This document shows positions 34,378 through 43,553 of a stretch of DNA of 64,000 bases, piece by piece. Position numbers and translations under genes: made by a program. The first letter of the stretch is position 1. Every line of letters begins with the position of its first letter. Below the pieces are notes generated by a model. The model saw only the letters and a list, made by a program, of their open reading frames with translations, searched no databases and was not told the DNA's origin. Source of the DNA: JBDXHU01 sp039989475 (GTDB lineage Bacteria > Pseudomonadota > Gammaproteobacteria > Pseudomonadales > Halieaceae); the NCBI GenBank assembly GCA_039989475.1, contig JBDXHU010000002.1, forward strand, positions 918,983 to 982,982. Direction: 5' to 3'.

Positions 34378-35511
34378 ATGACCAGTGTCATCAACTATCC
34401 CGGCAGCGACAGCAACAACCCGGAAGCCCGGAAAAATGCGGGCAGCAAGCCCATTCAGCGGCCCGAAGCACTGCTCAAGGTGCAGGACATCGCCTATGTC
34501 TTGTTCGAAAAACCTGATTTACGCGAGCAGAGTGCCTTCCTGCAGGATTTCGGGATGCTCCCGGTTGAGGAAACCGGGCAGGCCATCTATATGCGCGGTC
34601 ACGGGCCCTCCCCCTGGTTTTACGCCGCCTACCCGGGCAAGACCTCGCGCTTCCTGGGTACCGGCTTCCTGGTGAACTCAAGCGAAGAACTGCAATCCAT
34701 AAGCGCCGCTACCAATACCCCGATTGAAGCCATGACCGAGCCCGGCGGCGGGCAGCGGGTACGACTGCATGACCCCGACGGTTTTATCGTGGATATCGTG
34801 CACGGCCGCGAAACACAGCCAAGAATGGACAGTCGACAGCAGCTGTTTGCAGTTAACACACCCGGCCAGAAAAACCGCATCAATGCCCGTGTCAGCACCC
34901 TGCCGGCGCCGAGCCCACTGGAGCGACTCGGACACCTGGTCATCGCCGTCACGGATTTTGCCGTCAGCGCCGACTGGTATATGCGTCATATCGGCATCAT
35001 TCCCGGTGACGTACAGTGCGTCGCCGACGGCTCACCGGTGCTCGCCTTTATGCGCTGCGATCGCGGTAGCCAGCCGGCGGATCATCACACCGTGGTGCTG
35101 TTGCAAAACTTCGCTCCCTCCTGCATGCACACTGCCTATGAAACGTTCGACCTGGACAGCGTCGGCCAGGGCGCGCAATACCTGCACGCGAAGGGTCGCG
35201 AACATTTCTGGGGCATAGGCCGGCATATACTGGGAAGCCAGATATTTGATTACTGGAAAGACCCCTACGGCGACGAACTGGAACACTATGCCGACGGCGA
35301 TATGTTCGACGCCGACTACCCCACCCACTACCACCCTTTCGACCCTGGCAGCCTGTGGGCCTGGGGCCAGGATACGCCGCCCGCGCCCAGTCCGAGCCTG
35401 TTCACCATTCTGAAACTGGTAGTGTCAGGGAAGATGGCGAAGCTGCCGCGACCACTGTTGCAGCAGATGCGGACCGCCTTGGCAATTAAACGGCGACCCT
35501 GGACCGACTAG
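34378..35511 (+). CDS. VOC family extradiol-dioxygenase-like protein
   Basis: Two vicinal-oxygen-chelate domains in 377 residues. The first (about 35-150) begins ALLKVQDIAYVLFEKPDLRE; the second (about 180-320) has the metal ligands His in RLGHLVIAVTDF, His in SCMHTAYETFDLDSV, and Glu in YGDELEHYADGD, the His-His-Glu set of type I extradiol dioxygenases. A ring-opening role fits the neighbouring hydroxylase and FAH genes. Divergent from the TetR regulator and likely under its control. Substrate unknown; steroid, terpenoid or phenol rings are all possible. Confidence 0.83.
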   Translation: MTSVINYPGSDSNNPEARKNAGSKPIQRPEALLKVQDIAYVLFEKPDLREQSAFLQDFGMLPVEETGQAIYMRGHGPSPWFYAAYPGKTSRFLGTGFLVNSSEELQSISAATNTPIEAMTEPGGGQRVRLHDPDGFIVDIVHGRETQPRMDSRQQLFAVNTPGQKNRINARVSTLPAPSPLERLGHLVIAVTDFAVSADWYMRHIGIIPGDVQCVADGSPVLAFMRCDRGSQPADHHTVVLLQNFAPSCMHTAYETFDLDSVGQGAQYLHAKGREHFWGIGRHILGSQIFDYWKDPYGDELEHYADGDMFDADYPTHYHPFDPGSLWAWGQDTPPAPSPSLFTILKLVVSGKMAKLPRPLLQQMRTALAIKRRPWTD

Positions 35512-35555
35512 GAAGACAAGGTTCAAACTATGATACTTCCCCGGTGGGTGTGACC

Positions 35556-35586
35556 GTACAGGCGTGCTAACGTAGCTCGCCTGTAC
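35556..35586. repeat. 31-nt hairpin, two-step inverted repeat
   Basis: Outer arms GTACAGGCG (35556-35564) and CGCCTGTAC (35578-35586) pair perfectly over 9 bp. Inside, after one T-T mismatch, GCTA and TAGC pair again around the triloop ACG. The whole fold uses 26 of 31 bases. No T-run follows, so it is not a typical intrinsic terminator. It lies 45 bp after the VOC gene and 26 bp before the phosphotransferase gene, so it could be an operator, an mRNA stabiliser or a barrier between the two transcripts. Confidence 0.8.
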
Positions 35587-35611
35587 ACCATAATCAGGCA
35601 CCAGACCCTAC

Positions 35612-38029
35612 ATGGATTCGCCCGCGGCTCCCCAGTCAATTCCGACAACACTGTCCCTGACCGACCTGGGCAACCAGGCCGTGGGCGGCAAGGCGGAAGG
35701 TCTGGCGCAATTGACCGCCATGGGCCTGACCGTGCCCGCCGCCTTTGTCATCAGTAATGCCCGCGTGGACATCTACCCGCAGGACCTGCTGGAGCGTTAC
35801 GCCGCGCTCGGCAATGGCAAGGTGGCCGTGCGCTCCTCCGCCAGTGGCGAGGACGGCGAGCAGGCCTCCTTCGCCGGCCAGTATGAAACCATTCTCAATG
35901 TCGAAGGTGTAGGCGCCCTCAAGCAGGCCATCTCAGACTGTGTCGCCTCCTTGCACAGCACCCGCGCCGATGCCTACAACCAGGACCAGGCACATTTAGA
36001 AGGCGTGCAAATGTCGGTGGTGGTACAGCGCATGGTCGATGCCGCGACGGCCGGCGTGCTGTTCTCCGCCGACCCGGTATCCGGGCGCCATGATCGCCTG
36101 GTCATCGATGCGGTTGTCGGCCTCGGCGAAGCCCTGGTCAGTGGCGATACCACCCCCGACCACTATGAACTGGACCTGGATAACCGGGTGACCCTGCGGG
36201 AACTGGTGGGCGCTGAGGCTATTCTCAGTGACACTCAGATCGCGCAACTGGCCGTCGAGGCCAGACGGGCAGTCGACTTACACGGCGACCACCTGGATAT
36301 GGAGTGGGCCTTCGACCAGGACGGCACATTGCACTGGCTACAGGCGCGCCCTGTTACCACATTGGGTTGTGATCTTAACTACGGTTACACCCCAATTCCC
36401 GCCGATCAGGTCATCACCCGCTGTAATGTTGGCGAAATGATGCCCGGACCGGTGTGCCCGCTGACGTTTTCCACCCAGGCTCGCGCCATTGAGCACGGCA
36501 TGCAGCATATGCATGTGTGTTACGCCGGACGGCCGGCCATCACCGATGAGTGGACCCAGATAAACCTGTTTTACGGCCATATGTTTATCAACCTCAGTGG
36601 TGGTCTCGCCTCGTCGCGCTACGTCTCATTGACCAATGCGGAAATCATGGGCCAAACCATGTGCGGCCGGGTGATCCCCGAACTGAAGGATCCCGCCGAC
36701 AAGAAAAGCCTGTTGCGACGCTTGTGGGGCTCCCTGCAATTTCTACGTTATTGCCTGCGCGCCAGCAAGGTCATTAGCGAATTCCTGCAGCGCTTCGCGC
36801 AATTCACCGTGGAGTTGCAGGAAGATTCGCTGAGCATGCAGCGGGAGATGGAGAGCAACTTCCGCTGGTTGCTGGAGGCCGATGAAGTCCATTTGCGCTC
36901 ATCCGCCTATTCCGGGCTGATGGAAGGCATCGTCCAGGGTATTGTCTCGGCGGGCAACAAGCAGCCCAGCGCCGAACAAGCCGCTGCCCTGCAGGCCGAG
37001 GCCGCGCGTCTGCTGGCCGGTGCCAGCGACGTGGAAAGCGCGCTCATGGTCGAACAACTGGATGCCGTGGTCGACCTGATTGCAATGGATACCGACAGCG
37101 CGACCCGATTCCGCGAACTGCCAGCGGATCGGGCCCTGGATTGGCTGGAGAGTGAAGCGTCAGGGGCCGCGGGCGCTGCCTTTACCGAATTCCTGAACCT
37201 GCATGGTCATCGCGGTTACCGCGAGCTGTGTGTAAGGGAAAAAGCCTGGCGCCAGGATCCGCAGCAGGTCGTCAAAACCATGCAGGCCTCTATTGCCGCC
37301 CGCCTGGGCGCTAACTACCAGCCACGCCCATCGCCACAGATTGACTGGTCTGGATTGAACTTCGCCCTGCGGCGCCTGTTGCCCGCTGCGCACAAAGCCA
37401 TTCGGCAGCGAGAGCAAACCAAGTCGATGTTGGTTGAGGCCACCTATCGGCTCAAACTGGGCTACCGTCACCTCGGCCAATTACTACAGAGGGAAGGCAA
37501 GCTGGCCGATGAAGACCTGCTGTTCTTTTTCTCTCGCGAGGAACTGGCGGAATTTTGCGCTCGGCCCAATCCGGCCATGGCGGAGCTGGCCCGGCGCCGG
37601 CGCCTGGCCCTGGAGTTCCAACAGCAACTGGAGTTTGACGATGTCTACGTCGGCGCTGCCCACCCGGTCGACCCGCAACCATTAGCGGCCAGTAACGACA
37701 GGGAACTGGTTGGTCGACCGGTGAGTCGCGGTAGCGTGGAAGGCATTGCCAGGGTCGCGGTCACCCTGGAACAGGCCGCTGAATTACAGCCCGGCGAAAT
37801 CCTGATCTCTCATATCACCGATATTGGCTGGACCCCCTACTTCAGCCTGATCGGCGGCCTGGCCACCGATGTCGGCAGCGCCGTCTCCCACGGCGCGGTT
37901 ATCGCCCGGGAATACGGCCTACCAGCCATTGTGAACCTGAGAGTGGCGACCAGGGTGATTAACAGCGGCGACCGCGTGCGCCTGGATGCGGATCGAGGCC
38001 TGCTAACGCGACTCGACGACGAGCTCTGA
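35612..38029 (+). CDS. PEP/pyruvate-binding phosphotransferase (PEP synthase/rifampicin phosphotransferase-like)
   Basis: 805 residues. N-terminal ATP-grasp domain (about 10-250) with GGKAEGLAQLTAMGLTVP, KVAVRSSASGEDGEQASFAG and VLFSADPVSGRHDRLVIDA; a middle segment of unknown specificity (about 260-690); and a C-terminal swivelling domain with the phospho-His in GSAVSHGAVIAREYGLPAIV (about 760). The overall plan is that of rifampicin phosphotransferase and PEP synthase: the His domain shuttles phosphate from ATP to an acceptor. The middle is not recognisably a pyruvate site. Acceptor unknown; ends in a 27-bp overlap with the convergent M48 gene. Confidence 0.83.
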   Translation: MDSPAAPQSIPTTLSLTDLGNQAVGGKAEGLAQLTAMGLTVPAAFVISNARVDIYPQDLLERYAALGNGKVAVRSSASGEDGEQASFAGQYETILNVEGVGALKQAISDCVASLHSTRADAYNQDQAHLEGVQMSVVVQRMVDAATAGVLFSADPVSGRHDRLVIDAVVGLGEALVSGDTTPDHYELDLDNRVTLRELVGAEAILSDTQIAQLAVEARRAVDLHGDHLDMEWAFDQDGTLHWLQARPVTTLGCDLNYGYTPIPADQVITRCNVGEMMPGPVCPLTFSTQARAIEHGMQHMHVCYAGRPAITDEWTQINLFYGHMFINLSGGLASSRYVSLTNAEIMGQTMCGRVIPELKDPADKKSLLRRLWGSLQFLRYCLRASKVISEFLQRFAQFTVELQEDSLSMQREMESNFRWLLEADEVHLRSSAYSGLMEGIVQGIVSAGNKQPSAEQAAALQAEAARLLAGASDVESALMVEQLDAVVDLIAMDTDSATRFRELPADRALDWLESEASGAAGAAFTEFLNLHGHRGYRELCVREKAWRQDPQQVVKTMQASIAARLGANYQPRPSPQIDWSGLNFALRRLLPAAHKAIRQREQTKSMLVEATYRLKLGYRHLGQLLQREGKLADEDLLFFFSREELAEFCARPNPAMAELARRRRLALEFQQQLEFDDVYVGAAHPVDPQPLAASNDRELVGRPVSRGSVEGIARVAVTLEQAAELQPGEILISHITDIGWTPYFSLIGGLATDVGSAVSHGAVIAREYGLPAIVNLRVATRVINSGDRVRLDADRGLLTRLDDEL

Positions 38030-39280
38030 ATCATCTGCTGCAGGCAGATTCTCCGCCTTCCAGCGCATCGCCGTAAAAATACGCACATAGGGCGACGGGT
38101 GGTGGTTCAGCAAACTCTCCTCCCACTGTGGTGGATGCAATTTGCGGTACTCTGCTGTCATCAGCGCCACCTCCGCCCAGGCCTCCGGATTCTGGGTCGC
38201 ATTGATCGCAAACAGGTCCGCCTCGTACTCGTTAATGTAGGTAATACGGTATAGCAGTGGAGTGGCGAGAAACACAATCACCGTGATGATCGCGTACAAC
38301 AGGGGGAAGCCGGCGTAATCATCGACGCCCCGCACATCCCAGCCAGCGCCCCGGCGCCGCACAATGACAAGAAACAGGGCGTTGGCGGCGGCGAAACTGG
38401 CGCCGAATATCAAGGCAAAATAGGTAATGCTCTTCCACTGGTGGTTAAGCACGTAGTGCCCGATTTCGTGAGCCATCACCGCCTCCACCCCATCCGGACT
38501 GGCGCGCTTGAGCAAGTTGTCGTTGAGCGCGATGCGAGTAGTGCCGAGCATGCCACTGACATTGGCACTGACCCGGGTGGTCTGTTTGGACTGATCGACT
38601 TGCTTGACGTCATCCGCCGACATGCCATTTGCCCTGGCGATGGAGAGAATGCGCTCTTTTAGCGGACCCTCGTCCATGGGTCGGTACTCGTTGAAAATCG
38701 GCTCAATATAGAGGGGAGAAACCAGCAGTAGTAGAGCGATGAAGCCCACCACCAGGCCCGCACCCCACATCCACCAGCGTTGCGGCGACCAGCGCAAAAT
38801 AAGATAGAGCACACCCACGAACAGCGACATGCCCACCAGCGCAACACCGGTGCTCTGTAAAAACTCGACAAACCAGGCACCAAAGTCCTGGGTGGCCAGT
38901 CCGTACTTGTGCTCAATGTGGAAATCCCGGTACCAGGAAAAGGGGAATAGCAGCGCGGTTGTCACCAACAGGTAAATCGGCACATAGATAAAGGCTTGCA
39001 GAAAACGCCACTTCACCGCGCGCTCCGCCAGTTCGCGCCAACGCCTGGACCAACCCAACTGCAGCAACAGGAATGCCACGATGACGGTGAGTAAAGGTTC
39101 AAGCAGCATGGTCTGGTAACCCGCGTTGACATAGCCATCGGTGTTGGCCGACGCTTCCGGCGACACGACCGCCAGTTGGGCATTGGTCGCCGCCACCGGA
39201 TCAAATTCTGCGACTGCCACATCGGCATGCAGCAGGGGTGCCATTAGCAGGCACACAATAAAGCAGCTTGTTTTTATCAT
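38003..39280 (-). CDS. M48 family membrane metalloprotease (Ste24-like)
   Basis: Signal-like start (MIKTSCFIVCLLMAPLLHA), several membrane helices (about 60-80, 100-120, 155-215, 300-320, 340-360) and the zinc motif AVMAHEIGHYVLNHQ (about 270) with the third ligand Glu in YINEYEADLFAI. This is the CAAX-protease-type M48A layout. Likely an inner-membrane protein quality-control protease. I start at the second in-frame codon option because GGGAG precedes it by 7 nt. Convergent with the phosphotransferase gene. Confidence 0.88.
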   Translation of the reverse strand: MIKTSCFIVCLLMAPLLHADVAVAEFDPVAATNAQLAVVSPEASANTDGYVNAGYQTMLLEPLLTVIVAFLLLQLGWSRRWRELAERAVKWRFLQAFIYVPIYLLVTTALLFPFSWYRDFHIEHKYGLATQDFGAWFVEFLQSTGVALVGMSLFVGVLYLILRWSPQRWWMWGAGLVVGFIALLLLVSPLYIEPIFNEYRPMDEGPLKERILSIARANGMSADDVKQVDQSKQTTRVSANVSGMLGTTRIALNDNLLKRASPDGVEAVMAHEIGHYVLNHQWKSITYFALIFGASFAAANALFLVIVRRRGAGWDVRGVDDYAGFPLLYAIITVIVFLATPLLYRITYINEYEADLFAINATQNPEAWAEVALMTAEYRKLHPPQWEESLLNHHPSPYVRIFTAMRWKAENLPAADDSELVVESR

Positions 39281-39347
39281 AGTAGTGCTCCCAAAATGCC
39301 AGCATAACATTGAGTACGCTAAAACCAGCCACCATCATGGAGCAGCA

Positions 39348-40301
39348 ATGACGACACTGGCCACTATCGCCAGCACTATTCTGGATGAGACCCGCAGTCC
39401 CGCTGCTGTGCGCGCGGCGCTGGATCAGTTCCAGCAGTTGTGCAGTGACCACAGTGGCGTCGAACCCGACCGCAGCTTCAGCGCCTGGGCAGAAGACAGC
39501 TTCCTGGACAGTGGCGTCGCCATCAATCCCCAGGCCGCCGCCCACTGCGTCACCGACTACCGGCGCAGCGTGGTCTTTATCCGCGCCCTGCACGCGGCGC
39601 TGCAGGATGCCCTGCAGCAGTTTACCCAACGACCGCTACAAATCCTCTACGCCGGCTGCGGACCCTATGCCACCCTGTTGCTGCCGTTGCTGCAGTACTT
39701 TCGGCCGGGGGAGTTGGAGATTCACTTACTGGATATTCACCAGCGCTCACTGGACAGTGTCGCGCAACTACTTGCCCACTTTCAGTTGGAAGCGCACAAC
39801 ATCAGCCTGGTGCACGCCGACGCCAGTGATTACCAGCACCCCGAGGCTCTGCAGCTAATCGTCGCTGAGACCATGCAGAAATCACTGGAGCAGGAACCCC
39901 AGGTCGCTGTCACCACCAACCTGGCAGCGCAGCTCTGCGCCGGCGGTATCTTCCTGCCGCAGCAGATTGACGTAGAACTGGGTCTGACTGAGCGCGAGCA
40001 GGCCTTGCACACACCCGGAGACTACCTGCCGCTAGCCAGGGCATTCACACTGAGGGCGGACTCCGCGCCTGAGCTGGCAAGCGTCGAGCTGGTGATCCCG
40101 GCAATCGAACGCCTGGAGCAGCACAGCGCCTTGCTATTCACGAGCATCCAGGTCTACAGGCAGTACCGCTTGCAAGCCTATGAGGCAGAGATCACCTTGC
40201 CGCGACCCTGCCCTGAATTAATGCCCCTGCGCGCCGGTGCGCGGCACAAGCTGCACTACCGGCTGGGCAGTTATCCCGGTTTTGAGTTCAGCACCTTGTA
40301 G
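39348..40301 (+). CDS. Class I SAM-dependent methyltransferase-like protein
   Basis: The SAM-binding region reads LQILYAGCGPYATLLLPLLQ (about 98-117), then the acidic end of strand 2 in LEIHLLDIHQRSLDSV and a DASDY strand 3. The C-terminal half (about 190-317) is beta-rich with no family I can name. The chosen ATG has GGAG 6 nt upstream; an open frame further upstream overlaps the M48 gene and is ignored. Substrate unknown. Confidence 0.65.
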   Translation: MTTLATIASTILDETRSPAAVRAALDQFQQLCSDHSGVEPDRSFSAWAEDSFLDSGVAINPQAAAHCVTDYRRSVVFIRALHAALQDALQQFTQRPLQILYAGCGPYATLLLPLLQYFRPGELEIHLLDIHQRSLDSVAQLLAHFQLEAHNISLVHADASDYQHPEALQLIVAETMQKSLEQEPQVAVTTNLAAQLCAGGIFLPQQIDVELGLTEREQALHTPGDYLPLARAFTLRADSAPELASVELVIPAIERLEQHSALLFTSIQVYRQYRLQAYEAEITLPRPCPELMPLRAGARHKLHYRLGSYPGFEFSTL

Positions 40302-40354
40302 AACAGGCACTATTTCCATTAGCCACGCCTCCGCCGCTGCTGTATAAGAGCGCC

Positions 40355-41215
40355 ATGAAAACACCGAAGCGAATTCAACCCCTGGTCGAGGACGGCCTGG
40401 TTGACGAAGTTCTGCGCCAATTAATGAGCGGCAAGGAGGCTACCGTCTACGCCGTGCGCTGTGGCGAGGAGATTCGATGCGCCAAGGTATACAAGGACGT
40501 GGATAAGCGCAGCTTCAAGCAGGCGGTGCAGTATCGCGAGGGTCGCAAGGTGCGCAACAGCCGCCGCGCCCGCGCAATGGAGAAGGGTTCCAGCTATGGT
40601 CGCAAGCAGCAGGAGTCAGCCTGGCACAATGCCGAGGTCGACGCCCTGTACAAGCTGGCGGCGGCCGATGTGCGCGTACCGCAGCCCTATGGTTGTTTCG
40701 ATGGGGTGCTGCTGATGGAACTCATAACCGACGATGAAGGGCTGGTGGCACCACGACTCAGCGAGGTGAGCCTGACCGCCGAGCAGGCGCTGGAAGACCA
40801 CGCCGTGATGATGCAGTACGTGGTGCGCATGCTCTGCGCGGGACTGGTGCACGGCGACCTGTCTGAGTTCAACGTATTGGTTGATGAATACGGCCCGGTG
40901 ATTATCGATCTTCCGCAGGCGGTGGACGCCGCCGCCAACAACCACGCCCAGGCCATGCTCGAGCGCGATGTGGATAACATGACCAGTTACTACGGCCAGT
41001 TCGCACCGGAACTGATCGGCAGGCTCTACGCCCCTGAAATCTGGGAACTGTATGAAGCCGGCGACTTGCACCCGGAAGTCGAACTCTCTGGTGGCTATGC
41101 CGCCAGCACCGAGTCCGCCGATGTCGATGGCCTGATGCTGGAGATCAAGGCCGTACTGGAAGAGGAAGAGAAACGTAAACAGCGCGAGCAGGACGCCGAG
41201 GAGACCGAGGCATGA
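40355..41215 (+). CDS. RIO1-type serine protein kinase
   Basis: RIO kinase fold in 286 residues: an ATP-loop equivalent GKEATVYAVRCGEE, the catalytic Lys in IRCAKVYKDVD, the catalytic loop VHGDLSEFNVLVD with Asp and Asn, and the metal Asp in GPVIIDLPQAVD. Bacterial members resemble Pseudomonas PA4780. The C-terminus is an acidic tail of Glu/Lys. It overlaps dbpA by 4 bp, so the kinase and the ribosome-assembly helicase are co-expressed. Confidence 0.9.
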   Translation: MKTPKRIQPLVEDGLVDEVLRQLMSGKEATVYAVRCGEEIRCAKVYKDVDKRSFKQAVQYREGRKVRNSRRARAMEKGSSYGRKQQESAWHNAEVDALYKLAAADVRVPQPYGCFDGVLLMELITDDEGLVAPRLSEVSLTAEQALEDHAVMMQYVVRMLCAGLVHGDLSEFNVLVDEYGPVIIDLPQAVDAAANNHAQAMLERDVDNMTSYYGQFAPELIGRLYAPEIWELYEAGDLHPEVELSGGYAASTESADVDGLMLEIKAVLEEEEKRKQREQDAEETEA

Positions 41216-42591
41216 CGGAGCTGTCGTTCTCGCAATTGCCGCTGGCGCCTGCGCAATTGCAGAACCTGGAGCAATTGGGCTACCTGGAAATGACCGCCAT
41301 CCAGGCCGCCGCCCTGCCGCTGGCCCTGGCCGGCAAGGACCTTATCGCCCAGGCCAAAACCGGCAGCGGCAAGACTGCAAGCTTTACCCTGCCCTTGTTA
41401 AGCAAACTCAACCCACGGGATTTCGGGGCCCAGGCCCTGGTGCTCTGCCCCACCCGCGAGCTGGCCACCCAGGTCGCCGCCGAAATTCGCCGGCTGGCCC
41501 GCTACCAGCAAAACATCAAGGTGGTGACGCTTTGTGGCGGCCAGTCCATCGGCCCCCAGATCGGCTCGCTGGAACACGGCGCCCACATCATTGTCGGCAC
41601 ACCGGGGCGCATCAAGGATCACCTGCGCAAGCAAACCCTGAACCTGGAACGGGTCAATACCCTGGTGCTGGACGAGGCCGACCGCATGCTGGAAATGGGT
41701 TTCATGGAGGATATTCGCTCTATTATTGAGACCACGCCGGACAGCCGCCAGACCCTGCTGTTTTCCGCCACCTACCCGGACGACATCATGTCCCTCAGCC
41801 GCCGCTTCCAGCGTCAGGCCGAACAGGTAGAGGTCGAGTCACAGCACAGCAGCGAACAGATCGAGCAGAAGTTCTATATCTGCCAGAAATCGGCCAAGCG
41901 CGAGGCCCTGGGCAAACTGCTGGCACACTATGCGCCCGCCGCCGCGGTGGTGTTCTGTAATACCAAGGAAGTCACCCGTGAGCTCAGCCGCTTCCTCGCC
42001 GACCAGGGCATAGCCGCACTGTCTTTACACGGTGACCTGGAGCAGCGCGACCGCGACCAGGTGCTGGTGCAATTCCGCCAGCAGAGTTGCCGGGTACTGG
42101 TGGCGACGGATGTCGCCGCCCGCGGCCTCGATATTGACGACCTGCCTGCGGTCGTCAATTACGATCTACCCCGGGACCCGGAACAATATATTCACCGTAT
42201 CGGTCGCACCGGTCGCGCCGGCAAATCCGGCCTGGCCCTGAGCCTGTTCGCCGACAGCGAGCGCTACAAACTCGACAGCATCGGGACCTACCAGTCCCGC
42301 GAGCTGGAATTTGAAGCCATCGAACGGCTGCCTGCGAAAGCCGAGACCCTGCCCGCGCCACCCTTTGTCACCCTGGACATTGCCGGCGGGCGCAAGCACA
42401 AGGTAAGGCCCGGAGATATTCTGGGCGCTCTAACCGGCGCCGGCGGCATCGAGGGCAAAGCGGTGGGCAAGATCGACATCATGCAGTTCGCCTCCTACGT
42501 CGCGATAGAACGCAGTCAGGTCAACAAGGCCTTGAAGTGCCTGCAGTCCGGCAAGATCAAGGGCCGCAAGTTCAAGATTCGGAAGCTGTAG
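41212..42591 (+). CDS. dbpA: ATP-dependent RNA helicase DbpA
   Basis: DEAD-box helicase of 459 residues: motif I AKTGSGKTASF, motif Ia PTRELA, motif II DEAD (VLDEADRMLEMGF), motif III SATYPDD, motif VI HRIGRTGRAG. The C-terminal domain (about 385-459: HKVRPGDILGALTGAGGIEG and GKIKGRKFKIRKL) is the DbpA RNA-binding domain that recognises hairpin 92 of 23S rRNA. It helps large-subunit assembly. Stop codon abuts the end of the convergent membrane-protein gene. Confidence 0.95.
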   Translation: MTELSFSQLPLAPAQLQNLEQLGYLEMTAIQAAALPLALAGKDLIAQAKTGSGKTASFTLPLLSKLNPRDFGAQALVLCPTRELATQVAAEIRRLARYQQNIKVVTLCGGQSIGPQIGSLEHGAHIIVGTPGRIKDHLRKQTLNLERVNTLVLDEADRMLEMGFMEDIRSIIETTPDSRQTLLFSATYPDDIMSLSRRFQRQAEQVEVESQHSSEQIEQKFYICQKSAKREALGKLLAHYAPAAAVVFCNTKEVTRELSRFLADQGIAALSLHGDLEQRDRDQVLVQFRQQSCRVLVATDVAARGLDIDDLPAVVNYDLPRDPEQYIHRIGRTGRAGKSGLALSLFADSERYKLDSIGTYQSRELEFEAIERLPAKAETLPAPPFVTLDIAGGRKHKVRPGDILGALTGAGGIEGKAVGKIDIMQFASYVAIERSQVNKALKCLQSGKIKGRKFKIRKL

Positions 42592-42984
42592 CTAAGACTG
42601 CTCGCGAATAAACACGGCCAGGCCGGCGCAAAACACCAACCCTAGCAGCAGTATGCTGCTCAAACTGGATTGGACGATGAGCTGACCGAGCGTGCCTATC
42701 TCGGCATTGAATAGATCCGGCACTAGCCGGTATACGGCACCCTCAAGCAGCGCAGCCAGTCTGGCCATCGTTGACATGATCGCCTGTGGCGAGGTGAATA
42801 GAGCGACGATAGTTGCCCAACAAGCCGCCATTGCGACAAACACCAGTCGCCGTCGGCTTGCAGGTGCATGAAGCTCTCGAGCGACGCGGGTACTGAATCC
42901 ACGGTCCGCAAGTAATGCGGGCTGAGCCAGCAATTGGTCCAGGGGATCATGGCCGGATTGCTGCTTGTCCAGTTTGCTATTCAT
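42592..42984 (-). CDS. Small two-helix membrane protein, candidate anti-sigma partner
   Basis: 130 residues with a soluble N-terminal part (LDQLLAQPALLADRGFSTRV), a helix at about 48-66 (LVFVAMAACWATIVALF) and another at about 105-125 (SSILLLGLVFCAGLAVFI). It starts 2 bp after the ECF sigma gene ends, the place where the regulator of an ECF factor is usually encoded. No zinc motif and no known domain recognised. Role inferred from position only. Confidence 0.65.
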   Translation of the reverse strand: MNSKLDKQQSGHDPLDQLLAQPALLADRGFSTRVARELHAPASRRRLVFVAMAACWATIVALFTSPQAIMSTMARLAALLEGAVYRLVPDLFNAEIGTLGQLIVQSSLSSILLLGLVFCAGLAVFIREQS

Positions 42985-42986
42985 GA

Positions 42987-43538
42987 CTATGAAGCCTGTT
43001 CCATTGCTGCCTGCAGGACCAGGATTTCACGAAGCCTGGCCTTGCCCCGCAAAATACTGGATTTAACCGTACCCAGGGGTAATTGCAGAATATCAGCAGC
43101 TTCCCGGTGTGAGTGACCGAAGCTATGACAGAGGCTGATGCTGGCGCTTTCCTGTTCGTTTAGCTGACGCATTGCCTTCTCCAGGTCGTACTGCTCCGAA
43201 GATAAAGTCTCATATCTCTCATGCAACACCTCAATATGCACAGCATATTGCTCGCCGACTTCGCTGCGCCTCTTTGCACTACGTCGGTAATGAACAAAAT
43301 TATTGTAGGCAATCTTGAACAGCCAGGCCTGGAAACTGCCCTTGCCAGTATAGCCAGCTAATTTTCGATAGGCGCTAATGAAGGTCTCCTGGGCGAGATC
43401 ATCCGCCACATCATAATTCCTGCTCAGTCGCACCAGGAATGCGCGAATCTTGCCCTGGTGCATTTTTACCAGTGCGGAAAATGCTTCGCTGTCGCCGAAG
43501 GCCAGCGCCCGCTTAATGAGTGCCTGTTCATCATTCAA
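42987..43538 (-). CDS. ECF RNA polymerase sigma factor, second
   Basis: 183 residues. Region 2 with NYDVADDLAQETFISAYRKL and KGSFQAWLFKIAYNNFVHYR; region 4 with LNEQESASISLCHSFGHSHR then AADILQLPLGTVKSSILRGK. The frame has no ATG at the start; the best codon is TTG (MNDEQALIK), because a stop lies six codons upstream of it. No clear ribosome site precedes it, so it may be translated by coupling from the DUF6249 gene 15 bp upstream. Confidence 0.85.
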   Translation of the reverse strand: MNDEQALIKRALAFGDSEAFSALVKMHQGKIRAFLVRLSRNYDVADDLAQETFISAYRKLAGYTGKGSFQAWLFKIAYNNFVHYRRSAKRRSEVGEQYAVHIEVLHERYETLSSEQYDLEKAMRQLNEQESASISLCHSFGHSHREAADILQLPLGTVKSSILRGKARLREILVLQAAMEQAS

Positions 43539-43553
43539 GTGAATTGACGCAGC

